Of a DNA stretch of 64,000 nucleotides, positions 30,719 to 39,544 are shown piece after piece; positions within the stretch are counted from its first letter, which is position 1; the number at the start of each line of letters is the position of its first letter. Source of the stretch: Abiotrophia sp965245735 (GTDB lineage: Bacteria > Bacillota > Bacilli > Lactobacillales > Aerococcaceae); the NCBI GenBank assembly GCA_965245735.1, contig CBDFAX010000007.1, positions 1 through 64,000 on the forward strand. The letters are read 5' to 3'. The position numbers and the translations under genes are program-made. Under the pieces are notes generated by a model. The model saw only the letters and a program-made list of their open reading frames with translations. It made no database searches and was not told the DNA's origin.

Positions 30719-32005
30719 TTAGGCTTCTAGCGACACGCGGTCGTTGACCTTGATGAATGGGATGTAGCAGAGGACGCCGATAGCTAGAATGACCGCCTGC
30801 ACGACAACCGCACGCCAGTCACCGCCGGTTGCTAGGAAGGCATTGAAGAAGACTGGAGTAGTCCAAGGCACTTGGATGACACATGGTCCCATGAGGCCTA
30901 GGGAAGTTGCCAGATAGCTGATCAGAATACCTAGGGCCGGCACGCCAATAAATGGAATGGCCAGGGAGACGTTATAGACGATTGGGTAGCCGAAGAGAAC
31001 GGGCTCGTTAATGTTGAAGATACCAGGCCCCAAGGCTAGTTTGGCCACATTTTTGCTGACGGCGGACTTACTTACTAGGAAGGTCGCAACCAGCAAGCAG
31101 ATGGTGGAGCCACTCCCACCCATGAGGGCAAAGGATTGGACTTGAGACAGGTTGATAATGTGAGGGATGGCTTGGCCACTGTTGTAGGCCGCGATATTTT
31201 CCGTAATGTTAATTAGCAAGAGGGGTTCAAGAATGGAGCTGTAGATGACGGCTTGGTGAATCCCAAAGAGCCAGAGCATGTTGCCCAGTGAGTAGATAAT
31301 AATAGCACCCCAGAGGCCGGTTCCGATATGCCGAATAGGTTCTTGAATAAAGGTAGTGATCAGGTTGATCAGGTTCATGCCCGTCATCTTGAAGAGTAGG
31401 GCAGAGACTAGCCCGAAGAAGGAGATAACCAGGATGACAGGTAGTAAGACGGCGAAGGATTTGCCGACAGCTGGTGGGACATTGTCGCCCAGGTTGATGG
31501 TCAGGGCTTTGACTTTGGTCAGGCGAATGAAGAGCTCGGTCGCGACCAGAGCTACAATAATCCCCGCGAACATGGCGCCGGTCCCGATATTTTCAAAGGG
31601 CAGGATGCCGGAGATCGCTGACTTGACTTCACTGCCGTCGACGGCTACTTGGACGGTGTTAGGCATCATAACGACCAGGGCCACTAGTGACAGCATGGCG
31701 GTTGCTAGCGGGTTGCTGTAATTGCGGTTTTGGGCCAGATAGTAACCAATCATGACGGCGATAATTAAGCTGGAGATATTAAGGGTCCCGTTGGCGATGG
31801 TGATGCCCCAGTATTGGAAATTAGTCAGGGTATCGCCGGTGAAGAGCCATTTGAAGACAGTATTGTTGAGCAGAACGACTAGGCCGGCCAGAATATAGAG
31901 GGGCATGACGGTGGCGAAGGCGTCCCGCAGGGTCTTGAGGTGAATCTGGTTACCGAGTTTACCGGCAAAGGCGGCAAATTTATCAACGAATTTTGAGTTT
32001 TCCAT
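30719..32005 (-). CDS. PTS EIIC, lactose/cellobiose family
   Basis: A 428-residue membrane transporter starting at ATG 32005 after AGGAGGAAAG. It has about ten spans, with the family's ALMGGSGSTICLLVATFLVS near residue 268 and GPGIFNINEPVLFGYPIVYN near residue 300, where the NEP motif binds substrate. Cellobiose, chitobiose or another beta-glucoside is likely, but no phospho-beta-glucosidase lies in the operon, so the hydrolase must be elsewhere. A duplicated frame upstream of the ATG lacks an RBS and is excluded. Confidence 0.92.
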   Translation of the reverse strand: MENSKFVDKFAAFAGKLGNQIHLKTLRDAFATVMPLYILAGLVVLLNNTVFKWLFTGDTLTNFQYWGITIANGTLNISSLIIAVMIGYYLAQNRNYSNPLATAMLSLVALVVMMPNTVQVAVDGSEVKSAISGILPFENIGTGAMFAGIIVALVATELFIRLTKVKALTINLGDNVPPAVGKSFAVLLPVILVISFFGLVSALLFKMTGMNLINLITTFIQEPIRHIGTGLWGAIIIYSLGNMLWLFGIHQAVIYSSILEPLLLINITENIAAYNSGQAIPHIINLSQVQSFALMGGSGSTICLLVATFLVSKSAVSKNVAKLALGPGIFNINEPVLFGYPIVYNVSLAIPFIGVPALGILISYLATSLGLMGPCVIQVPWTTPVFFNAFLATGGDWRAVVVQAVILAIGVLCYIPFIKVNDRVSLEA

Positions 32006-32241
32006 GATCTTTCCTCCTAAATAGCTTTTGGGTTTGATAAGGGCCAAGTCCAGAGCCAGACTGACTTGACGACACAGTGACTGGACTTGAGGCGGATGAG
32101 CGCTAGGTTGAGTGGCCTTTCAGTGGGGCTTCGAAATGTTGGTTACGCCAGAATGAAGGCGGTACCAAAAATAGCTAAGATAAGAGTGGGGCATAAGCTG
32201 GCTAGCATTCCTTGATACTTGCTTCCTGGCTAGACCCCACC

Positions 32242-32274
32242 TTAATAAGGCTGAAAGACGGCTCCTGCGCCCAT
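32242..32274 (-). CDS. Possible 10-residue leader peptide of the PTS operon
   Basis: In the 300-base leader, a strong AAGGAGG (rc 32286-32292) is followed 11-12 bases later by an ATG encoding MGAGAVFQPY and a stop. A GTGGGG..CCCCAC stem follows at about 32185-32238. A second small frame (MLASLCPTLILAIFGTAFIL) overlaps this stem on the same strand. The arrangement could be an attenuator or a small expressed peptide; neither is proven. The rest of 32006-32180 shows nothing else I can name. Confidence 0.3.
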   Translation of the reverse strand: MGAGAVFQPY

Positions 32275-32311
32275 TTGTGGTGTGTCCTCCTTTCTTTTAT
32301 TGTTCAACTTA

Positions 32312-32339
32312 AGTATAGCACGCTAAGAATAATTGTCTA
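32312..32339 (-). promoter_or_regulatory. Promoter of the PTS operon
   Basis: On the minus strand TAGACA (TGTCTA at 32334-32339), 16 bases, TATACT (AGTATA at 32312-32317). The transcript would carry a leader of about 300 bases. Confidence 0.7.
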
Positions 32340-32416
32340 GAGAGATTTGTGAGAAAAAAGCTTTGGTGCTGCCGCCGGTCAGCTCACTAGTGTTGGGAAA
32401 ATAGCCCTATGCTCTT

Positions 32417-32778
32417 GCGCCAGCGGTCCACTCTCCAGAGTGGACCACTGGCTCCTCAGATTTTGCCAGAAACCAGGGAAAAGCCTCGATTTCGTGCCAG
32501 CTAGTGGCCCACTTTCTCGAGTGGACCACTGGTTCCTTAGATTTTGCCGGAAACTGGGGAAAAACGCCGATTTCGCGTGAGCTAGTGGCCCACTCTCCAG
32601 AGTGGACCACTGGCTCCTCAGATTTTGCCAGAAATCGAGGAAAAGCCCCGATTTCGTATGAGCTAGTGGTCCACTTTCCGGAGTGGACCACTAGCTCCTT
32701 TGATTTTGCCGGAAACTGGGGAAAATCGCCGATTTCGTATGAGCTAGTGGCCCACTTTCCGGAGTGGACCACTAGCTC
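32417..32778. repeat. Family A palindrome array, 5 units, between divergent promoters
   Basis: Units start near 32417, 32499, 32579, 32660 and 32741, period 80-82 bp. Arms are GAGCTAGTGGTCCACT / AGTGGACCACTAGCTC; some have GGCCCACT, giving a mismatch. Linkers carry GATTTTGCCGGAAACTGGGG. Because the array lies upstream of both flanking operons it is not serving as a terminator. Confidence 0.95.
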
Positions 32779-32862
32779 CATTGATTTTGCCGGAAAAAGG
32801 GGGGGAGGCTCGGCTGCTTTAGACACAAATCAGGGATTTCCTCTAAAACAAAAAGAAAGCGC

Positions 32863-32916
32863 TTGACAAACTCCGATCCGAGTGCTACACTCAAGTAAAG
32901 GTTAAACGTTTAACCT
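32863..32916 (+). promoter_or_regulatory. Promoter and LacI-type operator of the alpha-glucoside operon
   Basis: TTGACA at 32863-32868, 17 bases, TACACT at 32886-32891. The 18-bp perfect palindrome AGGTTAAACGTTTAACCT at 32899-32916 overlaps the likely transcription start, a typical site for LacI-family repression. The product of 36089 is the obvious candidate repressor. A weak cre-like AGAAAGCGCTTGAC overlaps the -35. Confidence 0.85.
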
Positions 32917-32940
32917 AACCAGAAGAAAGGACTGTTCCCT

Positions 32941-34269
32941 ATGAAAAAACCGTTGATGAAGTCACTACTAGTGGCCTTTTCTGCCTTGTTAGCTACCAGT
33001 GTAGTGCCCCTCAGCTCTGCTCAGGCTAACGACACGCTCGGCCAGAAAGTCCAATATGATACCAAGGCGCCTGTCAATGATGGCAAGGATGTCAGCATTC
33101 AGTATTGGACCTGGAATGACGGCGACCCAGCTATCAAGTTAGCGGAGTCCTACCAAAAGTTACACCCTAATGTCAAAATTGAAGTGGTCAACCATCCTTG
33201 GGATGATTACTGGACCAAGTTGCCATTGGCTTTACAAGGTTCGGATGGTCCAGCCATTTTCAATATTCATAACTCCCAAGACAAGTTGCTGTCAAGCTAT
33301 CTAGAAGCTTATGATATTCCAACCGAAGATCTCAAGGCAGACTTCACTGGGGTAGAGCCTCATGTTGTGGACGGTAAAGTCAACTATCTCGATATCGTCA
33401 TGAATACGGGTAACATCTACTATAACAAGAAGATGTGGCAAGCAGCCGGTTTAACGGACAAGGACATTCCTAAGACCTGGGATGAGTTCCGCCAAGTGGC
33501 TAAGAAATTAACCATCAAGGAAGGCGACAACCTAGTTCAAGCAGGTTTCAACTGGAATGGCTCCTACGCGGGTCTCTACCAAGGCCTCAACTACCAAAAG
33601 GGGACCTTGCTCTTCCAAGAAGATGGCACCACTCCTAACTACAATAACGAAACGACCAAAGAAAACCTCAAGTTCCTCGTAGACCTCTATGAGGTGGATG
33701 GCGTGGGTTCTAAGGACTTCGGGACCGACGATACCCAAAGCTTCGGTAACCAACAATCTGCTATGGTTTACAAATGGGGCTGGTTCGCTAACGAGCTCAA
33801 GACCAAGTATCCAGATGTGGAATATGGCGTCTTCGCGACTCCAACCTTCAGCAAGGATCAGCCTTTTGCTTATGACCGCTACAACGGCGAAAGCACCCCA
33901 GGTATTAACAAGAACCAATCAGAAGAACAAAGAAAAGTGGCCCAAGACTTCCTCAAGTATCTCTTGGCCAACGACCAATACTCACTAGAAGCAGCCAAAG
34001 CCTATGCTTCTTATCCAACCAAGAATAGCGTCCAAGAAGATCAATCACTCAAGTCAGACCCTGTCTTATCCGTGATTGCGCCACGTATCAAGAAGTTGAT
34101 TTGGCCTGGCCCATTCCCTGCTACCATGGAAACAAGTGCCAAGAAGGCAGCTGAAGAAGTGCTCTATAATGGCGTGGATTTGGATTCAGCCCTAGAAAAT
34201 GCGCAACGTCAAATGGAACGCGACATGCGTAATGAGTCCTTCAAGTCGCTAGAATCAGCCTATCAATAA
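32941..34269 (+). CDS. ABC transporter alpha-glucoside-type sugar-binding protein
   Basis: A 442-residue family 1 solute-binding protein with signal peptide MKKPLMKSLLVAFSALLATS, likely cleaved at AQA-ND near residue 30. Typical elements are SIQYWTWNDGDPAIKLAESY at the start, then DYWTKLPLALQGSDGPAIFN, and YYNKKMWQAAGLTDKDIPKT, WDEF. As with the 2770 protein, no lipobox cysteine is visible. It is followed by two permeases, a LacI regulator and alpha-glucosidases, so the ligand is probably an alpha-linked glucose oligosaccharide. Ligand identity is inferred. Confidence 0.9.
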   Translation: MKKPLMKSLLVAFSALLATSVVPLSSAQANDTLGQKVQYDTKAPVNDGKDVSIQYWTWNDGDPAIKLAESYQKLHPNVKIEVVNHPWDDYWTKLPLALQGSDGPAIFNIHNSQDKLLSSYLEAYDIPTEDLKADFTGVEPHVVDGKVNYLDIVMNTGNIYYNKKMWQAAGLTDKDIPKTWDEFRQVAKKLTIKEGDNLVQAGFNWNGSYAGLYQGLNYQKGTLLFQEDGTTPNYNNETTKENLKFLVDLYEVDGVGSKDFGTDDTQSFGNQQSAMVYKWGWFANELKTKYPDVEYGVFATPTFSKDQPFAYDRYNGESTPGINKNQSEEQRKVAQDFLKYLLANDQYSLEAAKAYASYPTKNSVQEDQSLKSDPVLSVIAPRIKKLIWPGPFPATMETSAKKAAEEVLYNGVDLDSALENAQRQMERDMRNESFKSLESAYQ

Positions 34270-34319
34270 GAATAGCAGATCTGCCCTAGGCCACTTGGCA
34301 TGAGGCAGCATCTCAATCT

Positions 34320-34355
34320 GAGAGTGAGGGGGTAGTCAGCTACTCACTCACTCTC
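34320..34355 (+). other. Intercistronic stem-loop between binding protein and permease
   Basis: GAGAGTGAG / CTCACTCTC stem in the same relative place as the hairpin at 4059. It has no T run and ends 9 bases before the AAGGAG of the permease. Confidence 0.65.
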
Positions 34356-34374
34356 GTTGTTAAAAGGAGTTAAA

Positions 34375-35247
34375 ATGATGAATATCCTGAAAAAACAACT
34401 CAACTTTCGTAATGTGTCGGTCCTCTTCCTGATCGTTTATTTTGCTGTCTTCCTCTTCTATCCCATCTATAAGGCCTTTGCCGGGAGTCTGCATGACTGG
34501 AATCCGCTGACCCAGAAGTACAACTATATTGGTTGGGAGAACTATCGCTTCGTATTAGGGGATAAGCTCTTTTGGAAGTCGCTGACTAATACCTTGTTCT
34601 TTACTTTTGTCTCGACCGTCTTGCGGTTGGCAGTGGGCTTGGCCTTGGCTCTCATGCTCTTCTCGCGCATGACCAAGATGCGGACCTTCTTCCAAGGCCT
34701 CTTCTATATGCCGACTGTCACCCCCATGGTGGCTGTCTCCTTCGTCTGGATGTGGATGTTTAATCCTCAGTTTGGGCTCATTAATCGCTTCTTCCATCTG
34801 GACATCAACTGGCTCAAGAACTCTAACTGGGCCATGATTGCCATTATCATCATGACCGTCTGGAAAGATTTTGGTTATGCGACCGTCCTCTTCCTAGCGG
34901 GGCTCATGGGCCTGCCGGAAGAGGTCTATGAAGCCAGTCGCATTGATGGGGCCAATGGCTGGCAGACCTTCAAGAATATTACCCTGCCCCTACTCAAGCC
35001 AGTGACTCTCTTCGTCACCATTACTTCTCTCATTTCCTACTTCCAAACCTATATTCAAATTCTGATTATGACGGAAGGGGGACCGGGGACTTCGACTTTT
35101 GTTATCTCCTACTTAATCTTTGACGAGGCCTTCGTCAACTATAACTTTGGGACGGCTTCGGCCATTGCGGTCATTCTCTTCGTCGTCATTGCCATTCTAA
35201 CGCTCTTAATGTTCCGTTATATGGATATGGGAGGTGACCAACAATGA
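34375..35247 (+). CDS. ABC sugar permease, first subunit
   Basis: A 290-residue permease with six predicted spans. The ATPase-contact loop reads VYEASRIDGANGWQTFKNIT, LPLLKP. The ATG at 34375 follows AAAAGGAG; an in-frame TTG at 34357 is rejected. It ends in an ATGA overlap with the next gene. It forms the CUT1 importer channel together with 35244. Confidence 0.92.
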   Translation: MMNILKKQLNFRNVSVLFLIVYFAVFLFYPIYKAFAGSLHDWNPLTQKYNYIGWENYRFVLGDKLFWKSLTNTLFFTFVSTVLRLAVGLALALMLFSRMTKMRTFFQGLFYMPTVTPMVAVSFVWMWMFNPQFGLINRFFHLDINWLKNSNWAMIAIIIMTVWKDFGYATVLFLAGLMGLPEEVYEASRIDGANGWQTFKNITLPLLKPVTLFVTITSLISYFQTYIQILIMTEGGPGTSTFVISYLIFDEAFVNYNFGTASAIAVILFVVIAILTLLMFRYMDMGGDQQ

Positions 35248-36065
35248 AATCCAAAGGCATTGTAACCCTGATTTTGAATCTGATTTTGGCGGCTTTGGCC
35301 ATTATCACCATTATTCCCTTTATCTGGATGCTGGTGTCTTCCTTTGCGCCTAATAGTGAGATTGTCAAGTTAGGTGGGGGCCTCTTCCCAGGCATGTCCA
35401 CCTTCAACAACTACACCAATATCCAGGAAAAATTCAATTTCATGGGCATGTTCTGGAATAGCTTGATGATTTCGGTGACCATTACGGCCATTATTATCTA
35501 TACCTCCGCGCTCTTTGGCTTTATCTTCGCCAAGTTCACTTTCAAAGGCAAATCCTTGCTGTTCGCGGTGGTCATGAGTACTATGATGTTGCCATGGGCC
35601 GTGACTATTATTCCTAAATATGAGATGATGGTGAAGTTCGGTTGGCTGGATTCCTATAAGTCTCTGATTATCCCAAGTATGGTCAGTGGCTTCGGGATCT
35701 TCATGTTCAAGCAAAGCATCTCGGGCATCTCCAATGAGTTGATTGAGGCGGCACGAGTCGATGGTGGTTCGGATTTCTACATCTTCCATCGCCTGATCTT
35801 GCCTATGTCACGTAACACTATTTCCAGTTTAGCCATTTTCCAATTCCTATGGAGTTGGGAAGATTTCCTCTGGCCTTACCTGATGATTAACACCAAGTCC
35901 AAGCAACTCTTGGCTGTTGGGTTACGTCAATTCAATGGCCAGTATGGCACCGACTACGGCGGCCTCTTCGCTGCCACGACTATTTCAATCATTCCGATTG
36001 TCATTGTCTATATTATTTTCCAAAAACGATTTATTGCCGGGATTGCGACAGGTTCCAGCAAATAA
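35244..36065 (+). CDS. ABC sugar permease, second subunit
   Basis: A 273-residue permease, overlapping the previous gene by 4 bases (ATGA). It has six spans and the EAA loop ELIEAARVDGGSDFYIFHRL followed by ILP. The C-terminus IIFQKRFIAGIATGSSK is typical. The operon again has no ATPase gene, so it should depend on a shared MsmK/MalK-type subunit. Confidence 0.92.
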   Translation: MKSKGIVTLILNLILAALAIITIIPFIWMLVSSFAPNSEIVKLGGGLFPGMSTFNNYTNIQEKFNFMGMFWNSLMISVTITAIIIYTSALFGFIFAKFTFKGKSLLFAVVMSTMMLPWAVTIIPKYEMMVKFGWLDSYKSLIIPSMVSGFGIFMFKQSISGISNELIEAARVDGGSDFYIFHRLILPMSRNTISSLAIFQFLWSWEDFLWPYLMINTKSKQLLAVGLRQFNGQYGTDYGGLFAATTISIIPIVIVYIIFQKRFIAGIATGSSK

Positions 36066-36088
36066 TCGTCAGATTTGAGGCGACCCCA

Positions 36089-37129
36089 ATGAAAAAAGCA
36101 ACCCTAAAAGACATTGCCCAAGCCGCTAATGTCAGTATCGCGACCGTATCCAATGTCTTGAATGACCGCCACCACAAGGTCTCCCAGGAGACGGTGGCCC
36201 AGATTCAAGCCCTGGCCCAGGAGCTGCAATACACGCCCAACCTCAATGCCAAAGCCTTAGTGACTAAGGCTTCGCGCTTGGTCAGTGTCTTGTTCTATAG
36301 TAGCGGACGGGATTTTAATTATTCTGACCCTTTTGTGGCCTCTCTCTTGGAGGGGATTGAGCGCATTGCCAGGCAAGAGAACTACTACATCCTGCTTCAT
36401 AATATAGAGAGCCTAGAGGCCGTCCACCAAGTCAGACGCCAGTGGGCATTTGCAGGTCATATCGTAGTAGGCTGTGATTCCCATATGGCAGCGGCTATGA
36501 TAGAAAGCGTCAGCGAGCCCCTGGTCTTCATTGATACCTATTTGACGGCGTCAGACCAGGCCCTAGTCGAGGCTGCTGACCATGTGCAACTGCTCAACTC
36601 CAAGGACTATGACCTAGCCTATGCCGGGGTGGAATTGCTGGCCCGTAGCCAGGGCTTGGACCTAGCCTTCCTAAGCTATCAATTTGACCCTGACCAAGTG
36701 GGGGTTATTCAGGCCCGTTATGCGGGGGCCAATGCGGCCTATCGGGCGGCTGGCGGCCATGGGGATCTGCCCATCTACCTCAACACTAAATTGGATGACT
36801 TGATTAAAGACCTGTCCAAGTACCGGGGTCTGATGGTGACCGCCGATGTTCTAGCTATGGAATTAGTCAAGGTCAGCCAAAGCCAGCTAGGCCAGTGGGA
36901 TCCAGACCGGCGCCTCATAAGTTTTGATAACATTCCTTATCTGCAGTACTTGGCGACCGAGGTCAATACCATTGACCTCAATCAGGTCCACAAGGGGGAG
37001 GAGGCCATGGCTAGCTTGAGTCGCGTCTTGCAGTCGGGTCAGACTGCTCAGGACCAGCGCCAGCAATACATCCCAGCCAACCTCATCAACAAGAATTTAT
37101 CCTTAGAAGGGAGTACTAGCCATGATTAA
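36089..37129 (+). CDS. LacI-family repressor
   Basis: A 346-residue regulator with the N-terminal LacI HTH (TLKDIAQAANVSIATVSNVL, NDRHHKVSQET, residues 4-34) and hinge helix (YTPNLNAKALVT), then a periplasmic-binding-protein-like sensor domain. It probably binds the palindrome at 32899-32916 and perhaps other copies, and releases it upon sugar binding. The RBS is weak (GAGGCGA). It overlaps the GH31 gene by 8 bases, so repressor and enzyme are coupled and autoregulated. Confidence 0.92.
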   Translation: MKKATLKDIAQAANVSIATVSNVLNDRHHKVSQETVAQIQALAQELQYTPNLNAKALVTKASRLVSVLFYSSGRDFNYSDPFVASLLEGIERIARQENYYILLHNIESLEAVHQVRRQWAFAGHIVVGCDSHMAAAMIESVSEPLVFIDTYLTASDQALVEAADHVQLLNSKDYDLAYAGVELLARSQGLDLAFLSYQFDPDQVGVIQARYAGANAAYRAAGGHGDLPIYLNTKLDDLIKDLSKYRGLMVTADVLAMELVKVSQSQLGQWDPDRRLISFDNIPYLQYLATEVNTIDLNQVHKGEEAMASLSRVLQSGQTAQDQRQQYIPANLINKNLSLEGSTSHD

Positions 37130-39458
37130 AGCTGTCTATGGAGACTATCAGCCATTGGCGGCGCCGGAGGCCATCATTCAGGGCCCCCATTATCGCTTCA
37201 CGATCTTAACTTCGCGACTGATTCGGGCCGAGTATAGTCCGACGGGGACCTTCTATGATGGTCAGACCCAGACGGTCTTGAACCGCGACTTTCCTGTGCC
37301 TCACTATGAAATCCGGGAGCGGGAGGACCTCCTGGAAATTATCACCGACCATGTGCTCATTCAATACGACAAGCAGGCCTTTTCTAGAGAGGGGCTGGTC
37401 TTCAAGCTGCGGGGTTACTTCAGTATTTACCACAGTGACTGGCACTATGGCGACCCTATCCAAGACTTGGGCGGGACGGCCCAAACCTTGGACCACGCCA
37501 ATGGGGCGGTGCCGCTGGAGCGGGGGCTTATGTCCCGCTTTGGCTTCAGTGTTCTGGATGACAGCCAGAGTCTGCAACTGACCCAGGATGGTTGGTACCA
37601 GGTCAAGCAAGTCGACAGCCTAGACTTCTATTACTTTGGCTATGGCCATGACTACCGGGCTTGCTTGGCCGACTTCTATCGTTTGACTGGGCCCCAGCCC
37701 CTCCTGCCTAAGTATGCCTTGGGCAACTGGTGGAGCCGCTTCTATCGCTATAGCGAGGCGACCTATCGCCAGCTGATTGAGCGTTTTGAAGCCGAGGGCC
37801 TGCCCTTTACCGTGGCGGTCATTGACATGGATTGGCATGTGGTTTCTGTTCCACCTCAATATGGCAGCGGCTGGACCGGTTACACCTGGAATGAGGAGCT
37901 CTTCCCGGACCCTGCGGGCTTTATGGCCTGGCTCCACCAGCATGGGCTGCGCATTACCCTTAATGTCCATCCGGCTGATGGGGTGCGTCCTTTTGAGTCT
38001 ATGTACCAGCAAATGGCCCAAGAGTTGGGCCTGGGTTGGGAGGGCGGCGAATATGTGGTCTTCGACCCGACTTCACCTCGCTTCCTAGAAGCTTATTTCA
38101 AGTACCTGCACCATCCAAAAGAAGAGCAGGGGGTAGACTTCTGGTGGATTGACTGGCAACAAGGCCAGACTGTTAAGGGAGTGGACCCACTCTGGGTGCT
38201 CAACCACTATCACTACCACGATATTCAAGCCCGTGGCCCTCAAGGCATTACCTTCTCGCGTTATGCCGGGCCGGGTAGCCACCGCTATCCAGTAGGCTTC
38301 TCAGGCGACAGCCACATGACCTGGGAATCGCTGGATTTCCAGCCTTATTTCACGGCGACGGCCAGCAATATCGGCTATGGTTGGTGGAGTCATGATATCG
38401 GTGGCCACATCTTCGGCTACCGCAACAATGAACTGGCCTTGCGCTGGTACCAGCTGGGTGTCTTTTCTCCTATTATGCGCCTGCATAGTTCGTCTTCAGA
38501 ATTCCTAGGCAAAGAACCCTGGCGCTATCCGGAGCCATATGCCAGTAGCATGAAGGACTACTTGCGCCTGCGCCACCGGCTCCTGCCTTATCTCTATACT
38601 ATGAACTACCGGGCGGCCTATCAGGCTCAGCCCCTGATTGAGCCCCTCTATTATCAGCATCCGGAAGAGGAGGCGGCCTATGAGGTGGCTAATCAATATT
38701 ATTTTGGTAGCCAAATCATGGTCATGCCCCTGACCCAGCCCCGTCATAAGGGCAGTCTCTGCTCTCGCTTTGATGGCTGGTTGCCGGAAGGGACCTGGTA
38801 TGATATCCAGACTGGCTTGCGCTATAGTGGGGGCCGGCGCTTGTCGATTTACCGGCCGCTAGAGCGCATGGGGCTCTTCGCCAAGGCGGGCGCCATCCTG
38901 CCTCTGTCGGGTGATGATGGGACTGACAATTCGCTAGCCAACCCAAGCGTCTTGGCCATCAAGGTCTTCACTGGCGCCGATGGCCATTTCGACTTGGTGG
39001 AAGAGGCTGAAACTGCAACTGATGGCACGGGCTTCCTTACGACCGGGCTGACCTTTGTCGATGGCAAAGCATTCAAGCTTGAGCCTCAAGGAACTGGGCT
39101 TCGGACCTATGAGCTAACCTTTGTGGGAGCTTGTTTGACGGACCTAGAGCTAGCGGGCCAGGGTCGCCTAGTTGATGTTAGCCACAATGACCAGGGCGAT
39201 AGCCTGGTGCGCCTTGAAGCAGATGGCCCTGCCAGCCTCTCCTTCAAGCAGGCGCCACGTGACTCGCAGCAAGTGCGTTTAGAGGTCATTTTCTCTTATA
39301 TCGAGCAAGCCCAAATGGAAAACCAGGCCAAGGACCAAATCTGGGCCCTGGTTCAAAAGGACATGCCGCTAACCTATAAGATGCTAGAACTCCAAGGCCT
39401 AGGCTTAGAGCCGGAGCTTGTGGAGCCTGTTATTGAGTTGCTGGTGACGGAGCCTTAG
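37122..39458 (+). CDS. GH31 alpha-glucosidase-family glycoside hydrolase
   Basis: A 778-residue cytoplasmic enzyme. After an N-terminal beta domain (about 1-190) comes the TIM barrel: the family motif FTVAVIDMDWHVV near 226, nucleophile D344 in WWIDWQQG, acid/base D396 in GFSGDSHMTW. C-terminal beta domains follow from about 570. The last ~72 residues (LSFKQAPRDSQQVRLEV onward) are an extra module that is repeated almost exactly downstream at 39545. Substrates in GH31 include alpha-glucosides and alpha-xylosides; context favours alpha-glucosides. The start overlaps lacI, with AAGGGAG upstream. Confidence 0.92.
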   Translation: MIKAVYGDYQPLAAPEAIIQGPHYRFTILTSRLIRAEYSPTGTFYDGQTQTVLNRDFPVPHYEIREREDLLEIITDHVLIQYDKQAFSREGLVFKLRGYFSIYHSDWHYGDPIQDLGGTAQTLDHANGAVPLERGLMSRFGFSVLDDSQSLQLTQDGWYQVKQVDSLDFYYFGYGHDYRACLADFYRLTGPQPLLPKYALGNWWSRFYRYSEATYRQLIERFEAEGLPFTVAVIDMDWHVVSVPPQYGSGWTGYTWNEELFPDPAGFMAWLHQHGLRITLNVHPADGVRPFESMYQQMAQELGLGWEGGEYVVFDPTSPRFLEAYFKYLHHPKEEQGVDFWWIDWQQGQTVKGVDPLWVLNHYHYHDIQARGPQGITFSRYAGPGSHRYPVGFSGDSHMTWESLDFQPYFTATASNIGYGWWSHDIGGHIFGYRNNELALRWYQLGVFSPIMRLHSSSSEFLGKEPWRYPEPYASSMKDYLRLRHRLLPYLYTMNYRAAYQAQPLIEPLYYQHPEEEAAYEVANQYYFGSQIMVMPLTQPRHKGSLCSRFDGWLPEGTWYDIQTGLRYSGGRRLSIYRPLERMGLFAKAGAILPLSGDDGTDNSLANPSVLAIKVFTGADGHFDLVEEAETATDGTGFLTTGLTFVDGKAFKLEPQGTGLRTYELTFVGACLTDLELAGQGRLVDVSHNDQGDSLVRLEADGPASLSFKQAPRDSQQVRLEVIFSYIEQAQMENQAKDQIWALVQKDMPLTYKMLELQGLGLEPELVEPVIELLVTEP

Positions 39459-39468
39459 CCCTTGCCCC

Positions 39469-39505
39469 GAGCTAGTGGTCCACTCCGTCGAGTGGACCAC
39501 TAGCT
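39469..39505. repeat. Single family A palindrome
   Basis: GAGCTAGTGGTCCACT..CGTCG..AGTGGACCACTAGCT. It stands 10 bases after the GH31 stop and separates the gene from a duplicate of its own 3' end. Confidence 0.95.
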
Positions 39506-39544
39506 AAAGGCTTTAGTCCGGAAAAAGGGTGGTTTAGGCTGAAA

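Noticed and set aside
32150..32175. TGGTACCGC on the minus strand, resembling the core of a T-box antiterminator
   Set aside because: The surrounding stem I, specifier loop and terminator are absent, and the downstream genes are a sugar PTS, not amino-acid or tRNA-ligase genes.
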